Source: Verrucomicrobiaceae bacterium (lineage in GTDB: Bacteria > Verrucomicrobiota > Verrucomicrobiia > Verrucomicrobiales > Verrucomicrobiaceae). Taken from it: 64,000 nucleotides of DNA. Where the stretch lies: positions 1-64,000 of the forward strand of contig JAEUHJ010000153.1 in assembly GCA_016795375.1 (NCBI GenBank). Direction: 5' to 3'. The number at the start of each line of letters is the position of its first letter. Positions within the stretch are counted from its first letter, which is position 1. This document shows, piece after piece, positions 45,539 through 54,893 of this stretch. Under the pieces are notes generated by a model. It was not told the DNA's origin, ran no database searches, and saw only the letters and a list, made by a program, of their open reading frames with translations. Made by a program: the position numbers and the translations under genes.

Positions 45539-47250
45539 AACTCACCGCCCTCCTCCCCATCCTCGCGGCCGCGTCGTTGCACGCCGCTCCCGCGCTCATC
45601 CTGCATCATGGCAAGATCGTCACCGTCGATGACCGTTTTCGTATCGCCTCGGCCATCGCGATCGAGGCGGATGGAAGAATCACCGCCGTCGGCGAGAACG
45701 ACGACATCCTCGCACTGAAGGCCGATTCCACGCGGCTCCTCGACCTTGGCGGCAAGACGCTGCTGCCCGGACTCATGGACTCGCATGTGCATCCCGGCGC
45801 CGCGATGACGGAGTTCGACCATGAGATTACCACGATGGAGAACATCGCTGGCGTGCTCGCCTACATCGCCGGGCGCGTGAAGGCATCCCGCCCTGGCGAG
45901 TTCATCTCCCTGCGCCAGGTTTTCATCACCCGGCTCGATGAAAAGCGCTACCCAACCTGCGCGGAACTCGACCGTGTCGCGCCGGACAATCCCGTCGTCT
46001 TCTCCACCGGCCCGGATTCGATGCTCAACAGCCTCGCGCTGAAACTAGGCGGCTACTCCCGTGATTTCAAAGCGCCTGAAGGCAGCGTCGGCAAGATGGA
46101 AACCGATCCAGCCACCGGCGAACCCACCGGCTTGCTGCGCAGCCTCAGCCACAACGTCAAAGCGCCCTCATCTTCCACGAAGTCCGCCAGCGCGGGCGAC
46201 ATCTACCGCCGCACCCTCGAGCTGTTTCGCGACTACAACGCCGTCGGCCTCACCACCGTCGCCGATCGCGACTCCAGCCTGAAGAACGTCGAGCTTTACG
46301 CCCAGATGCTCGCGAAAGGCGACCTCACCGTGCGCATGCGTCCTTCGCCCGGCATTCCGTCGATGAGCCTGTGGCCCGCGTGTGAAAAAGCCATCGACGA
46401 AGTCATCGCGCACCCGCTCACGAAGCCTGACCCGATGCTGCAGATCATCGGCACGAAGGTGTATCTCGACGGCGGCATGCTCACCGGCAGCGCGTGGATG
46501 ATCGATCCCTGGGGTGTCAGCGAGGCCTACGGCATCAGCGACCCGCAGTATCGCGGAGTGCAGAAGATACCCGCCGACCGCTTGAAGCAGCTCGTCGAAA
46601 AAGTCACCGCCGCTGGACTGCAATTCACCGCGCACAGTGTCGGTGACGCCGCCGTGCAGCTTCTCATCGACACCTATGCGGACGTGAACCAGCGCCACAG
46701 CATCCGCGCCGCGCGCAGCAGCATCACGCATTGCAACTTCATGCACCCCGAATCCATCGCCAAGGCCGCGAAGCTCGGCGTGTGCATCGACCTGCAGCCC
46801 ATCTGGCTGCACATGGACGGCCGCACGCTCACCCAGCATTTCGGCGACGGGCGCATGGCGCGTTTCCAGCCATTGCGCGCCTGTTTCGACCAAAAAATCA
46901 TTGTTGGCGGCGGCAGCGACCACATGCAGAAAATCGGCTCCTTCCGCAGTGTGAACCCCTACAATCCATGGCTTGGCATGTGGACCGCCATCACCCGCAA
47001 GGCACGCAAGCTCGAAAACCCCGTCCACATCGAGAACGCCATCACACGCGAGGAGGCGCTGCGTCTCTACACCATCAACAACGCCTTCCTCCTCAAAAAT
47101 GAGCAGCACACCGGCAGCCTCGAAAAAGGCAAGCTCGCCGACATGATCCTCGTCGATCGCGATCCCCTCACCTGCCCCATCGACGACCTCGTGCAAACCC
47201 GGGTGCTCAAAACCTGGCTCGGCGGGAAGGTGGTCTTCGAGAAGAAATGA
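45535..47250 (+). CDS. Exported amidohydrolase, YtcJ-like (amidohydrolase family 3)
   Basis: 571 residues with a probable signal peptide (LTALLPILAAASLHA). Metal-dependent hydrolase motifs: GLMDSHVHPG (H-x-H), TKVYLDGGMLTGSA (with the Lys that is carboxylated in this family), FTAHSVGD, ITHCNFMHP and GGSDHM (last Asp). The composite beta domain flanks are AIAIEADGRITAVG and GKLADMILVDRDPL. Hydrolyses amides or cyclic C-N bonds; the substrate is unknown. The end overlaps uvrB by ATGA. Confidence 0.88.
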   Translation: MKLTALLPILAAASLHAAPALILHHGKIVTVDDRFRIASAIAIEADGRITAVGENDDILALKADSTRLLDLGGKTLLPGLMDSHVHPGAAMTEFDHEITTMENIAGVLAYIAGRVKASRPGEFISLRQVFITRLDEKRYPTCAELDRVAPDNPVVFSTGPDSMLNSLALKLGGYSRDFKAPEGSVGKMETDPATGEPTGLLRSLSHNVKAPSSSTKSASAGDIYRRTLELFRDYNAVGLTTVADRDSSLKNVELYAQMLAKGDLTVRMRPSPGIPSMSLWPACEKAIDEVIAHPLTKPDPMLQIIGTKVYLDGGMLTGSAWMIDPWGVSEAYGISDPQYRGVQKIPADRLKQLVEKVTAAGLQFTAHSVGDAAVQLLIDTYADVNQRHSIRAARSSITHCNFMHPESIAKAAKLGVCIDLQPIWLHMDGRTLTQHFGDGRMARFQPLRACFDQKIIVGGGSDHMQKIGSFRSVNPYNPWLGMWTAITRKARKLENPVHIENAITREEALRLYTINNAFLLKNEQHTGSLEKGKLADMILVDRDPLTCPIDDLVQTRVLKTWLGGKVVFEKK

Positions 47251-49448
47251 GCATGTCCGCCTTTAAGCTCAACCCCGGATTCCATCCGCGCGGCGACCAG
47301 GCGCAGGCTATCGCGAAGCTGGTGAAGTCCCTGCGCGCGGGGAACCGGCACCAGACGCTGCTGGGCGTCACCGGCTCGGGCAAGACGTTCACGATGGCGA
47401 ATGTCATCGCCGAGATCGGCAGGCCGGCGCTCGTCTTTTCGCACAACAAGACGCTCGCCGCGCAGCTCTATTCGGAGTTCAAGAACTTCTTCCCGAACAA
47501 CGCGGTCGAGTACTTCGTGAGCTACTTCGACTATTACCAGCCCGAGGCATACATCGCCCGCACGGACACCTACATCGAGAAAGACAGTGCGGTGAACGAC
47601 GAGATCGAGCGTCTGCGCCTCTCCAGCATGGGCGCGCTGCTCACACGGCCGGACACAATCGTCGTCGCAAGCGTGAGCTGCATCTACGGCCTCGGCTCGC
47701 CGGAGGATTACGAGGGCATGATGGTGCCCCTGCACACCGGTCAGCAGATCACGCGCGAGACGCTGCTCACGCGGCTGGTGGACATGCTTTACGAACGCAA
47801 CGACTATCAGCTCCAGCGCGGGAAATTCCGTGCGCGTGGTGATGTGATCGAGGTCGTGCCCGCTTATCTCGAAAACGAGGCCATCCGCATCGAGTTCTTC
47901 GGCGACGAGATCGACCGCATCAGCGCCGTGGACGTGCTCACGGGCAATGTGACGCTGAAACTGCCCAGCTACACGATTTTCCCCGCCAAGCAGTTCGTCA
48001 CGCCCGGCGACAAGCTGCGCAAGGCCATCGTGGCCATCCGTGCGGAGATGGAGGAGCGCGTGGCGTGGTTTGAAAAGGAAGGAAAGCTCCTCGAAGCGCA
48101 ACGCATCAAGATGCGCACGCAGTATGACATCGAGATGATGCAGGAGATGGGATTCTGCCAGGGCATCGAGAACTACAGCCGCCACCTCACCGGCCGCGCG
48201 CCGGGCTCCACGCCAGGCACGTTGCTCGATTTCTTCAAGGAGCCGCCGCTGATGTTCATCGACGAAAGCCACGCCACCATCCCGCAGATCGGCGGCATGT
48301 ATGAGGGCGACAAGTCGCGCAAAACCGTGCTCGTGGAGCACGGCTTCCGCCTTCCCAGCGCGCTGGACAACCGCCCGCTGCGTTTCGAGGAGTTCATGGG
48401 CAAGGTGGGCCAGCTCGTCTATGTCAGCGCCACGCCCGCGCGCTTCGAGATGATGAACAGCGTCGTCGGCAACGAGCAGTTCATCCCCAACAAGAAACCC
48501 GAAGACGGCATTCCTGCCGCGTTGCCCGGAAAAACCGTGCGCGTCAGCGGCAGTGCCGAATCGCTCGAAAAATTCGATGTCACCACCAAGGGGCGGGCGC
48601 TCGTCGTCGAGCAAATCATCCGCCCGACCGGATTGCTCGATCCCACCATCACGATCAAGCCGCTCAAAGGCCAGATCGACGAAACGATCGAGCTTTGCCG
48701 CCAGCGCATCGAAAAAGGCGAGCGCGTGCTCGTCACCACGCTGACAAAGCGCACCGCGGAGGACCTGACTGACTACCTGCGCAATCTCGAGCTCAAGGTG
48801 CGCTACCTGCACAGCGACATCGGTGCCATCGAGCGCGTTGAAATCCTGCGCAGCCTGCGCGCGGGAGATTGCGACGTGCTCGTTGGCATCAACCTGCTGC
48901 GCGAAGGCCTCGATCTGCCCGAAGTCAGCCTCGTCTGCATCCTTGATGCCGACAAGGAAGGCTTCCTGCGCAGCGAGACCTCCCTCATCCAGACCGCAGG
49001 CCGCGCCGCGCGCCATGTCGCCGGTGAAGTCGTGCTGTTCGCCGATCTGCAGACGCAGAGCATCCAGGCGCTCACCCGCATCAGTCAATATCGCCGCCAA
49101 GTGCAGAACGAGCACAACGAGAGGCACGGCATCACCCCGCAGACCGTGCGCCGCGCCGTTCAGGAAAGCCTGCACATTCTCGGCAAAGCCCGCGAGCTTG
49201 AGGAAAGCGTCGTACGCGAGGGCGGCGGCGATTACGCCATCACCGAAACCATCCGCGAACTCGAACAAGAAATGGCCGAGGCCGCCATGAAGCTGGAATA
49301 CGAACGCGCCGCCCTGCTGCGCGACCAGATTCGCGAATTGAAGAAACGCGCCGGTTTGAACACCGACGACAGCGGCGCCGTCCCGCCGCGTCAGGAAGTC
49401 AGCTACGGCAAACCGAAGCGTGGCGGCGGCAAGAAGCGGAGGTTTTGA
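47247..49448 (+). CDS. uvrB: Excinuclease ABC subunit B
   Basis: 733 residues. Walker A GVTGSGKT; the beta-hairpin region SYFDYYQPEAYIARTDTYIEK; helicase motifs FIDESH, SATPA and QTAGRAARH; and a C-terminal UVR domain (KLEYERAALLRDQI). Function: damage verification in nucleotide excision repair with UvrA and UvrC. Compared with E. coli UvrB there is extra sequence of about 45 residues between SATPARFE and VVEQIIRPTG (about residues 398-448). The start overlaps the amidohydrolase stop. Confidence 0.96.
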   Translation: MSMSAFKLNPGFHPRGDQAQAIAKLVKSLRAGNRHQTLLGVTGSGKTFTMANVIAEIGRPALVFSHNKTLAAQLYSEFKNFFPNNAVEYFVSYFDYYQPEAYIARTDTYIEKDSAVNDEIERLRLSSMGALLTRPDTIVVASVSCIYGLGSPEDYEGMMVPLHTGQQITRETLLTRLVDMLYERNDYQLQRGKFRARGDVIEVVPAYLENEAIRIEFFGDEIDRISAVDVLTGNVTLKLPSYTIFPAKQFVTPGDKLRKAIVAIRAEMEERVAWFEKEGKLLEAQRIKMRTQYDIEMMQEMGFCQGIENYSRHLTGRAPGSTPGTLLDFFKEPPLMFIDESHATIPQIGGMYEGDKSRKTVLVEHGFRLPSALDNRPLRFEEFMGKVGQLVYVSATPARFEMMNSVVGNEQFIPNKKPEDGIPAALPGKTVRVSGSAESLEKFDVTTKGRALVVEQIIRPTGLLDPTITIKPLKGQIDETIELCRQRIEKGERVLVTTLTKRTAEDLTDYLRNLELKVRYLHSDIGAIERVEILRSLRAGDCDVLVGINLLREGLDLPEVSLVCILDADKEGFLRSETSLIQTAGRAARHVAGEVVLFADLQTQSIQALTRISQYRRQVQNEHNERHGITPQTVRRAVQESLHILGKARELEESVVREGGGDYAITETIRELEQEMAEAAMKLEYERAALLRDQIRELKKRAGLNTDDSGAVPPRQEVSYGKPKRGGGKKRRF

Positions 49449-49465
49449 GACGCTCACAGAATCTC

Positions 49466-50470
49466 ATGAAACGACGTTCATTCCTCCTCGCCTGCGGTAC
49501 GGCCGCTTTCGCCGCCGACAGTCGTTCCAGGCTGCGCATCGGCCAGATCGGCGTCGAGCATGCGCATGCAGCGGGCAAAATGGCGGCGATGCGTTCGCTC
49601 CCGGACCTGTGGGAGGTCGTCGGCGTGGCTGCGTCAAAGGGTTATGATGGCGTGAAGACGATGACGGTCGAGGAGCTGCTCGCCACGCCCGATTTGAAGG
49701 CGGTGGCGGTTGAGACGCGTGTCGAGGACTCCTGCGCGATCGCATTGCGCTGCATCCAGGCTGGCAAGCATGTGCATCTCGACAAACCGGGTGCTCTCAA
49801 TCACGACGAATTCAAAGCCATGCGCCTGGAGGCCGAGAAACGCGGCCTGACCGTGCAGATGGGCTACATGCTGCGCTACAACCCGGCGTTTGAACTCCTG
49901 TTCCAGGCCGTGCGTGAAGGCTGGCTCGGGGAGATCACCGAGATCGACGCGGCGATGGGAAAACTGGCTGATGGCGGCACACGCGCTGGCATCAGGCAGC
50001 TCGAGGGCGGTGGCATGTTCGAGCTCGCCTGCCACATCATCGACGCGACGCTCACGATCATGGGCAGGCCAGGCTCGGTGACGAGTTTTTCGACCCCGAC
50101 ACAAGATGACAGCACGAAGGACAATCAAATGGCCGTGTTGCAGTATCCGAAGGCCACGGCGGTCATCCGCTGCAATCATGCCGATCCATTCGGCGGAACG
50201 CGCCGTCGTTTCAACGTGACGGGAACCGGGGGAACCTTCGAGATCGTGCCGCTGGAGGGCGGGAAGGTGAATCTGTCGCTCACGAAGGCACGCGGTAACT
50301 ACAAGAAGGGCACGCAGTCGTTCCAGCTCGACGTGCCGAAGGATCGCTATGCAGGGGAATTCATCGACCTCGCCAAGGTGGTGCGCGGAGAGAAGAAATT
50401 CGCATGGGATGCGGCGCACGACATCGCCGTGCATGAGACGGTGCTGCGGGCGTCGGGAATTTGGAAGTGA
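49466..50470 (+). CDS. Tat/Sec-exported Gfo/Idh/MocA family oxidoreductase
   Basis: 334 residues from the ATG at 49466; a TTG at 49445 overlapping the uvrB stop is also possible. The N-terminus MKRRSFLLACGTAAFAA is a twin-arginine-like signal. The Rossmann part has RIGQIGVEHAHAAGK and GKHVHLDKPGAL (DKP in place of EKP). The second domain includes GGMFELACHIIDATL, with the conserved His. Smaller than the first oxidoreductase in the window (453 residues). The substrate is unknown. The stop is followed at once by an inverted repeat. Confidence 0.88.
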   Translation: MKRRSFLLACGTAAFAADSRSRLRIGQIGVEHAHAAGKMAAMRSLPDLWEVVGVAASKGYDGVKTMTVEELLATPDLKAVAVETRVEDSCAIALRCIQAGKHVHLDKPGALNHDEFKAMRLEAEKRGLTVQMGYMLRYNPAFELLFQAVREGWLGEITEIDAAMGKLADGGTRAGIRQLEGGGMFELACHIIDATLTIMGRPGSVTSFSTPTQDDSTKDNQMAVLQYPKATAVIRCNHADPFGGTRRRFNVTGTGGTFEIVPLEGGKVNLSLTKARGNYKKGTQSFQLDVPKDRYAGEFIDLAKVVRGEKKFAWDAAHDIAVHETVLRASGIWK

Positions 50471-50540
50471 AGTAGAACGAGTTTTCCAACTCGTTTGGTT
50501 TGATGCGGCTGGAGCAACGAGTTGGAAAACTCGTTCTACT
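50471..50540. repeat. Intergenic inverted repeat, paired hairpins (type C), overlapping a stop codon
   Basis: Perfect 25-base arms (50471-50495 and 50516-50540) with a 20-base spacer. Each arm holds its own perfect 8-4-8 palindrome (AACGAGTT-TTCC-AACTCGTT). It lies between convergent genes: it starts directly after the oxidoreductase stop, and the right arm supplies the TAG stop (50536-50538) of the ABC permease. Confidence 0.88.
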
Positions 50541-51333
50541 GCGTCGCGAATTTCGTCAGCAGGCCGCGTTTGCGCGTGAGATTGAGCACCCAGGCGAACA
50601 GCCAGCCGGCGAGGGCGAGGTAGATCACGTTCAGACCGCCGGCAAGCCAGAGATGATTCCAGCTCATGACACCAGTGACCATCACTTCACGCATGCCTTC
50701 AAAAATGGGTGTGGCTGGGAAACACCAAGCAATGGGCTGCGCCCACGCCGGCATGTCCTCGACACGATAGAATACGCACACGACCGGCTGGATGAAGAAC
50801 GGCACGGCCCAGGCGAGCGACTCGGCGGCCTGTCCCCAGCGCAGGATGAGCGCGGTGGAGATCATGCCCAGCGCCCAGCCGAAGACCATGAGGTTCAGGA
50901 AGAAGGGCAGCAGCCACCACTGAAGCTGGAAGATGTTGAAGGAGTAACCGATCCACGAGACGAGGCTCATCACCACGACGGTGACGAGAATGCGCAGGAA
51001 GCCGACTGCAAAGGTCGCGCTGAGGTATTCCGCCGTGCGCACCGGGGCGACGAAGACATTGAGCAGGTTCCGCGTCCACACGTCCTCCAGAAACGAGATC
51101 GCCACGCCCTGCTGCGCACGGAACAGGATGTCCCACAGGATCATCGCGCCGAGGAAGAAGAGGATAAAGCCGCCAAACTGTGCGTCGCTGTTCTTTTGGA
51201 TGAAAACGGTGACGTTCCCCCACACGACCAGATCGACGAGCGGCCAGAACACGAGCTCCACGAGGCGCATGGGCGTGCGGGTGTAGAGAAACAGGTAGCG
51301 CAAAACGAGAGCGCTGATGATGCGGAAGCTCAT
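50536..51333 (-). CDS. ABC-2 type transporter permease
   Basis: 265 residues with about six hydrophobic segments. FWPLVDLVVWGNVTVF, then FLGAMILWDILFRAQQGVA and ARNLLNVFVAPVR-like text (TRNLLNVFVAPVRTAEYL) match ABC-2 membrane proteins that export drugs, polysaccharides or lipids. It overlaps the ATPase gene by 4 bases and forms an exporter with it. The last residue codons lie next to an inverted repeat that supplies the stop, so the natural C-terminus may have been altered. Confidence 0.88.
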   Translation of the reverse strand: MSFRIISALVLRYLFLYTRTPMRLVELVFWPLVDLVVWGNVTVFIQKNSDAQFGGFILFFLGAMILWDILFRAQQGVAISFLEDVWTRNLLNVFVAPVRTAEYLSATFAVGFLRILVTVVVMSLVSWIGYSFNIFQLQWWLLPFFLNLMVFGWALGMISTALILRWGQAAESLAWAVPFFIQPVVCVFYRVEDMPAWAQPIAWCFPATPIFEGMREVMVTGVMSWNHLWLAGGLNVIYLALAGWLFAWVLNLTRKRGLLTKFATQ

Positions 51334-52109
51334 GATGCTTTCTCCTTCTCGGGTTCGTCCACGATCTCGCCATCGCGGGCGATTTTGATGAACACGTCCT
51401 CCAGCGAATTGCTGCTGGATCGCGCCATGATCTGCGCGGGCGTGCCTTCACACACGATCTTCCCCTTGTGCAGGAAGATGACGCGGTCGCAGACCTCCTC
51501 GATGTCGCGCATGTTGTGGGAGGTGTAGAGGATGCCGATGCTGCGCTCGCGCTGCACCTTGCGCACGACTTTGCGCACCTTGTCGGCGATGTCGGGGTCT
51601 AGCGAGGCGGTCGGCTCGTCGAGCATGAGCAGCTCGGGATCGTTGAGGAAGGCTTTGACGAGGTTCACCCGCGTCGATTCGCCGGCGGAGAGCTGGCCGG
51701 TGACGCGCTTGTCGAGATGCGGGATCTCGAGGAGGTCGAGCAGCTCGGCGATCTTCTGCTTCGGGTTCGGCACGCCGTAGATGCGCGCGAACACGAGCAG
51801 GTTCTGCCACACGAGCAGATTGCCGGGCAATGCGGTGTAGGCGGAGGAAAAGTTCGCGCGACGCAGAATCTCGATGCGGTGCGCATGCAGCGGCTTGCCG
51901 AAGGCTTCCAGCTCGCCCGAAGTCGGCAGCGTGAGGCCGAGCAGGCAGTTCATCGCTGTCGTTTTGCCCGCGCCGTTCGCACCGAGCAGGCCGAGGACCT
52001 CGCCGCGATGCAGCTTGAAGCTGAAACGGTCGAGCGCCTTCACGCCGTCGAACTCACGCGTGAGTTCGCGGGCTTCGAGGATGACTTCACGGGTGTCGGC
52101 GGCGGCCAT
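51330..52109 (-). CDS. ABC transporter ATP-binding protein
   Basis: 259 residues from the ATG at 52109; the frame is open upstream but that part overlaps the next gene. Walker A GANGAGKTT, signature LSAGEST, Walker B LLMLDEPTASLDPD, and an H-loop in TSHNMRD. It powers the ABC-2 permease encoded directly downstream (4-base overlap). The substrate is not predictable. The next gene upstream (inositol-phosphatase family) is 5 bases away, so one transcript likely covers coaB to the permease. Confidence 0.93.
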   Translation of the reverse strand: MAAADTREVILEARELTREFDGVKALDRFSFKLHRGEVLGLLGANGAGKTTAMNCLLGLTLPTSGELEAFGKPLHAHRIEILRRANFSSAYTALPGNLLVWQNLLVFARIYGVPNPKQKIAELLDLLEIPHLDKRVTGQLSAGESTRVNLVKAFLNDPELLMLDEPTASLDPDIADKVRKVVRKVQRERSIGILYTSHNMRDIEEVCDRVIFLHKGKIVCEGTPAQIMARSSSNSLEDVFIKIARDGEIVDEPEKEKAS

Positions 52110-52114
52110 GCGAT

Positions 52115-52873
52115 TTAGAGGGACGCTTCGATGGGCAGTTTGCCGTTCCACGCACAGATGAACATGGTGCCGGGTTTTGTGGTGCTCGGCTTGAGCATCA
52201 CCTTGCCGCCGCCTTCCTCGACCATGAGCTGGCCGGCGGCGATGTCCCACAGGCTGATCTGCTCCTCGACATACGCGTCGAGGCGGCCGCAGGCGATGTA
52301 GGCCATGGCGAGCGCGGCACTGCCGAGCATGCGCGTCTTGCGCACTTCATACGCGATGCGCTTGTAGCGTGCGAAGCCGAAATCGAGCGCCTCCTTGCTC
52401 TTCGAGAAGCCGACGGTGACGACCGCCTCGGCCATCTCGCCGCGATTGCTCACGCTGATGGTTTTGCCGTTGAGCTTCGGCTTTTCACCACGCACGACGG
52501 TCCACGTTTCGTTCTGGTTGGGGTCGAAAATCACGCCGATGAGCAGCTCCTTAGACTCGCGTTTCCGAGCGGCGATGGACACACAGTAATGCGGGATGCC
52601 GAAGAAGAAATTCACCGTACCGTCGATGGGATCGACGATCCATTCGATGTCTCCATTGCCGCCGGTTTCGCCGCCTTCCTCGCCGAGGATCGCGTGCTCG
52701 GGGAAGCGGGCGAGGATCATATCGGTGATGAGCTTCTGGCTGCGCACGTCGAGCTCCAGCTTGATGTCGTGGCGTTGCATTTCGTTCACCGTGAGCTCGG
52801 AGCCGAAGTTGTCTTTGATCATTTTGCCCGCGGCGTGCGCGGCTTCGGTGGCGGTGGCGAGGAGTTCTTTCAC
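52115..52873 (-). CDS. suhB: Inositol monophosphatase family protein
   Basis: 252 residues. Metal-binding motifs: EEGGE, WIVDPIDGTVNFFFG and a C-terminal WDIAAGQLMVEEGG. This is the Mg-dependent, Li-sensitive phosphatase fold. Possible substrates are inositol phosphate, fructose bisphosphate or others. suhB is the name used for such bacterial homologues but its transcription role cannot be assumed. It overlaps coaB by 4 bases. Confidence 0.9.
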   Translation of the reverse strand: MKELLATATEAAHAAGKMIKDNFGSELTVNEMQRHDIKLELDVRSQKLITDMILARFPEHAILGEEGGETGGNGDIEWIVDPIDGTVNFFFGIPHYCVSIAARKRESKELLIGVIFDPNQNETWTVVRGEKPKLNGKTISVSNRGEMAEAVVTVGFSKSKEALDFGFARYKRIAYEVRKTRMLGSAALAMAYIACGRLDAYVEEQISLWDIAAGQLMVEEGGGKVMLKPSTTKPGTMFICAWNGKLPIEASL

Positions 52874-53520
52874 TTCGGGTCGTTAGGGGCTGAGAGCTGG
52901 GTGATGTGCGCGATCAATTCACGCGCGAGAGCGGCCTTCGATTGTCGGGGGAGTGACATCGTGCGGCCACCGGGGAGGCAGAGGGTGACTTCGTTTTCCG
53001 CGCTGTCAAACCCGATGCCCGCCTGCGACACGTCGTTTGCCACAATCATGTCACAGCCTTTGCGCTCCAGTTTCTCCTTCGCGTGGGCGATCACGTTCTC
53101 CGTCTCGGCCGCGAAACCGACGAGAATGCCTGTGAAGCCGAGTTTCAAGCGCGCGGAGCCGAGAATGTCCTCCGTGCGCTCGAGTTCGAGTGTGAGCTTG
53201 TCTGCGGTCTTCTTCATCTTCTGCGCCACGACATGCACCGGCCGGTAATCCGCCACGGCGGCGCTGAAAATGGCCGCGTCGCAACCGCTAAGGTAGATTT
53301 GCACCGCGTCGAACATCTCGCGCGCGGTTTCCACCTTGATCAAAGTCACGCCTTCCGGCGCCGGGATCGTCACCGGGCCGGAGATGAGCACGACCTCGTG
53401 CCCCGCCTCGCACGCGGCCTCGGCGAGCGCGTAACCCATGCGCCCGGAAGAGCGGTTCGAGAGGAACCGCACCGGGTCAATCGGCTCGCGCGTCGGGCCG
53501 GCGGTGATGAGGAGGCGCAT
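52870..53520 (-). CDS. coaB: Stand-alone phosphopantothenoylcysteine synthetase (CoaB domain)
   Basis: 216 residues covering only the CoaB part of the usual two-domain CoaBC protein: ITAGPTREPIDPVRFLSNRS SGRMG split by nucleotide-binding residues, then SAAVADYRP, KLGFTGILVGFAAET and MIVANDVSQAGIGFDS. It joins 4'-phosphopantothenate with cysteine using CTP or ATP in coenzyme A synthesis. The flavin decarboxylase (CoaC) is not in the window and must be elsewhere. Located upstream of the inositol-phosphatase gene (4-base overlap). Confidence 0.9.
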   Translation of the reverse strand: MRLLITAGPTREPIDPVRFLSNRSSGRMGYALAEAACEAGHEVVLISGPVTIPAPEGVTLIKVETAREMFDAVQIYLSGCDAAIFSAAVADYRPVHVVAQKMKKTADKLTLELERTEDILGSARLKLGFTGILVGFAAETENVIAHAKEKLERKGCDMIVANDVSQAGIGFDSAENEVTLCLPGGRTMSLPRQSKAALARELIAHITQLSAPNDPK

Positions 53521-53561
53521 GGCCGAACGTCCAGAGTCAAAGGACGGCGGTCAAGCGGCAG

Positions 53562-54251
53562 TCAGCCGCCGGGAACGGTCATCTGCCTGCCGTTGTCCTT
53601 CGGACCGAGTTTGATGAAGAATGGCACCGCACGTTTCGCCCAGTCGTCGGCATCCGGGAATCCGCCTGCGCTGCCGCCGAAGGTGCTGCGGAGCATGTCG
53701 GTGTCGATGATGCCGGGATTCATCGGAATGACGGCCACCTTGCCGCCGGTGTCCTGCGCCGTGGCCATGCTCAGACCTTCGATGGCGTATTTCGTAGCAC
53801 AATACGGCGCCACGTCCTCCGCCGTGCAGCGCCCCCAGCCGGAGGAAAAGTTCACGATCACGCCGCCGCCACGTTTTAGCATCGCGGGCAGCAGACAGCG
53901 CATCATGGCGGCGGGGCCTTTGATGTTGATGTCGATGATGCGGCTGAACTCCTCCGCGCTCGTCTCCCACAGCGGCGCGTTCGGATTGATGATGGCCGCA
54001 TTGTTCAACACGAGGTCCGGCGGGCCGGATTGCTTCAAAATGGCCGCGCAAAATACGGCGACATCGTCCTCACGCGACACGTCGCAGGTTTGGAAAAAGT
54101 GCGGCGCGGGCCATTTCCGTCCCAATTCGGCGATTTGAGCCTCATTCCGCCCACAACCGGCGATCTGCCATCCTGCATCGATGAATCGCGGAATCATCGC
54201 GCGGCCAAGTCCGCGTGTGCAGCCGGTGATGACGACGGTTTTGAATTTCAT
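53562..54251 (-). CDS. Short-chain dehydrogenase/reductase
   Basis: 229 residues. Rossmann motif TGCTRGLGRA, NAA (LVLNNAAI), catalytic Ser region NFSSGWGR and YCATK (Tyr-x3-Lys). Classical SDR; the cofactor is probably NADP(H) since Arg follows the glycine motif. The substrate is unknown. It lies 41 bases upstream of coaB on the same strand. Confidence 0.9.
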   Translation of the reverse strand: MKFKTVVITGCTRGLGRAMIPRFIDAGWQIAGCGRNEAQIAELGRKWPAPHFFQTCDVSREDDVAVFCAAILKQSGPPDLVLNNAAIINPNAPLWETSAEEFSRIIDINIKGPAAMMRCLLPAMLKRGGGVIVNFSSGWGRCTAEDVAPYCATKYAIEGLSMATAQDTGGKVAVIPMNPGIIDTDMLRSTFGGSAGGFPDADDWAKRAVPFFIKLGPKDNGRQMTVPGG

Positions 54252-54330
54252 CGGGCGGAGAAAATGGACGGACAGGCCGGTGGCCGGGTATGGGGCACAG
54301 CTCGTTGTTCACCAGTCAAAGCCTGTGAAA

Positions 54331-54422
<92 letters not shown>

Positions 54423-54540
54423 TTGGAATCACGAGCGCGGCGAGACTAGCCCCCTGCGGGCGGAATGCAAGGCGCGGCTTACAATGACCGGGAGGAATTC
54501 CAGTTGAGATCGCGCGTGGCTGGCGATCTTTGCCGCCGTC

Positions 54541-54771
54541 ATGAAAACCATCTGTCAAATCATCTCCGTGCTCATCGGCCTGTTCGCGGCGGTCTGCATG
54601 GTGATCGGCATCATCCCGCTGCTGGGAGCCATCCAATGGCCCGTGCTCGTCTTCTGCGTGTTCGGCATCATCTTCGGCGTGTTTCCCCAGCGGAAAATCG
54701 GCCTCACGATCAATATCGCCGTCGGCGTCGTGGCGCTGGTGCGACTGTTCATCGGCGGCGGCCTGGCTTGA
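54541..54771 (+). CDS. Small membrane protein
   Basis: 76 residues with three hydrophobic segments (about 5-24, 28-48, 55-72) and few charged residues (FPQRKIGL between them). No family recognised. It is the only gene in the 54423-54893 interval; the rest of this interval shows nothing clear. The composition supports coding, but the protein is short. Confidence 0.5.
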   Translation: MKTICQIISVLIGLFAAVCMVIGIIPLLGAIQWPVLVFCVFGIIFGVFPQRKIGLTINIAVGVVALVRLFIGGGLA

Positions 54772-54893
54772 GCGCGGGCACCTTCACACCCTGCCGCGCC
54801 CCACGCTCACATGGGGACTGTGGGTCGCGAGAAACCGCCAGGGAAAGCCCACCGCCCGCCTGATGCCGGCACGGGTGTCCGTGAGTCCATGAC

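Noticed and set aside
47067-49457. A 796-codon open frame on the - strand over uvrB
   Set aside because: Antisense to a clearly conserved gene, no recognisable domains.
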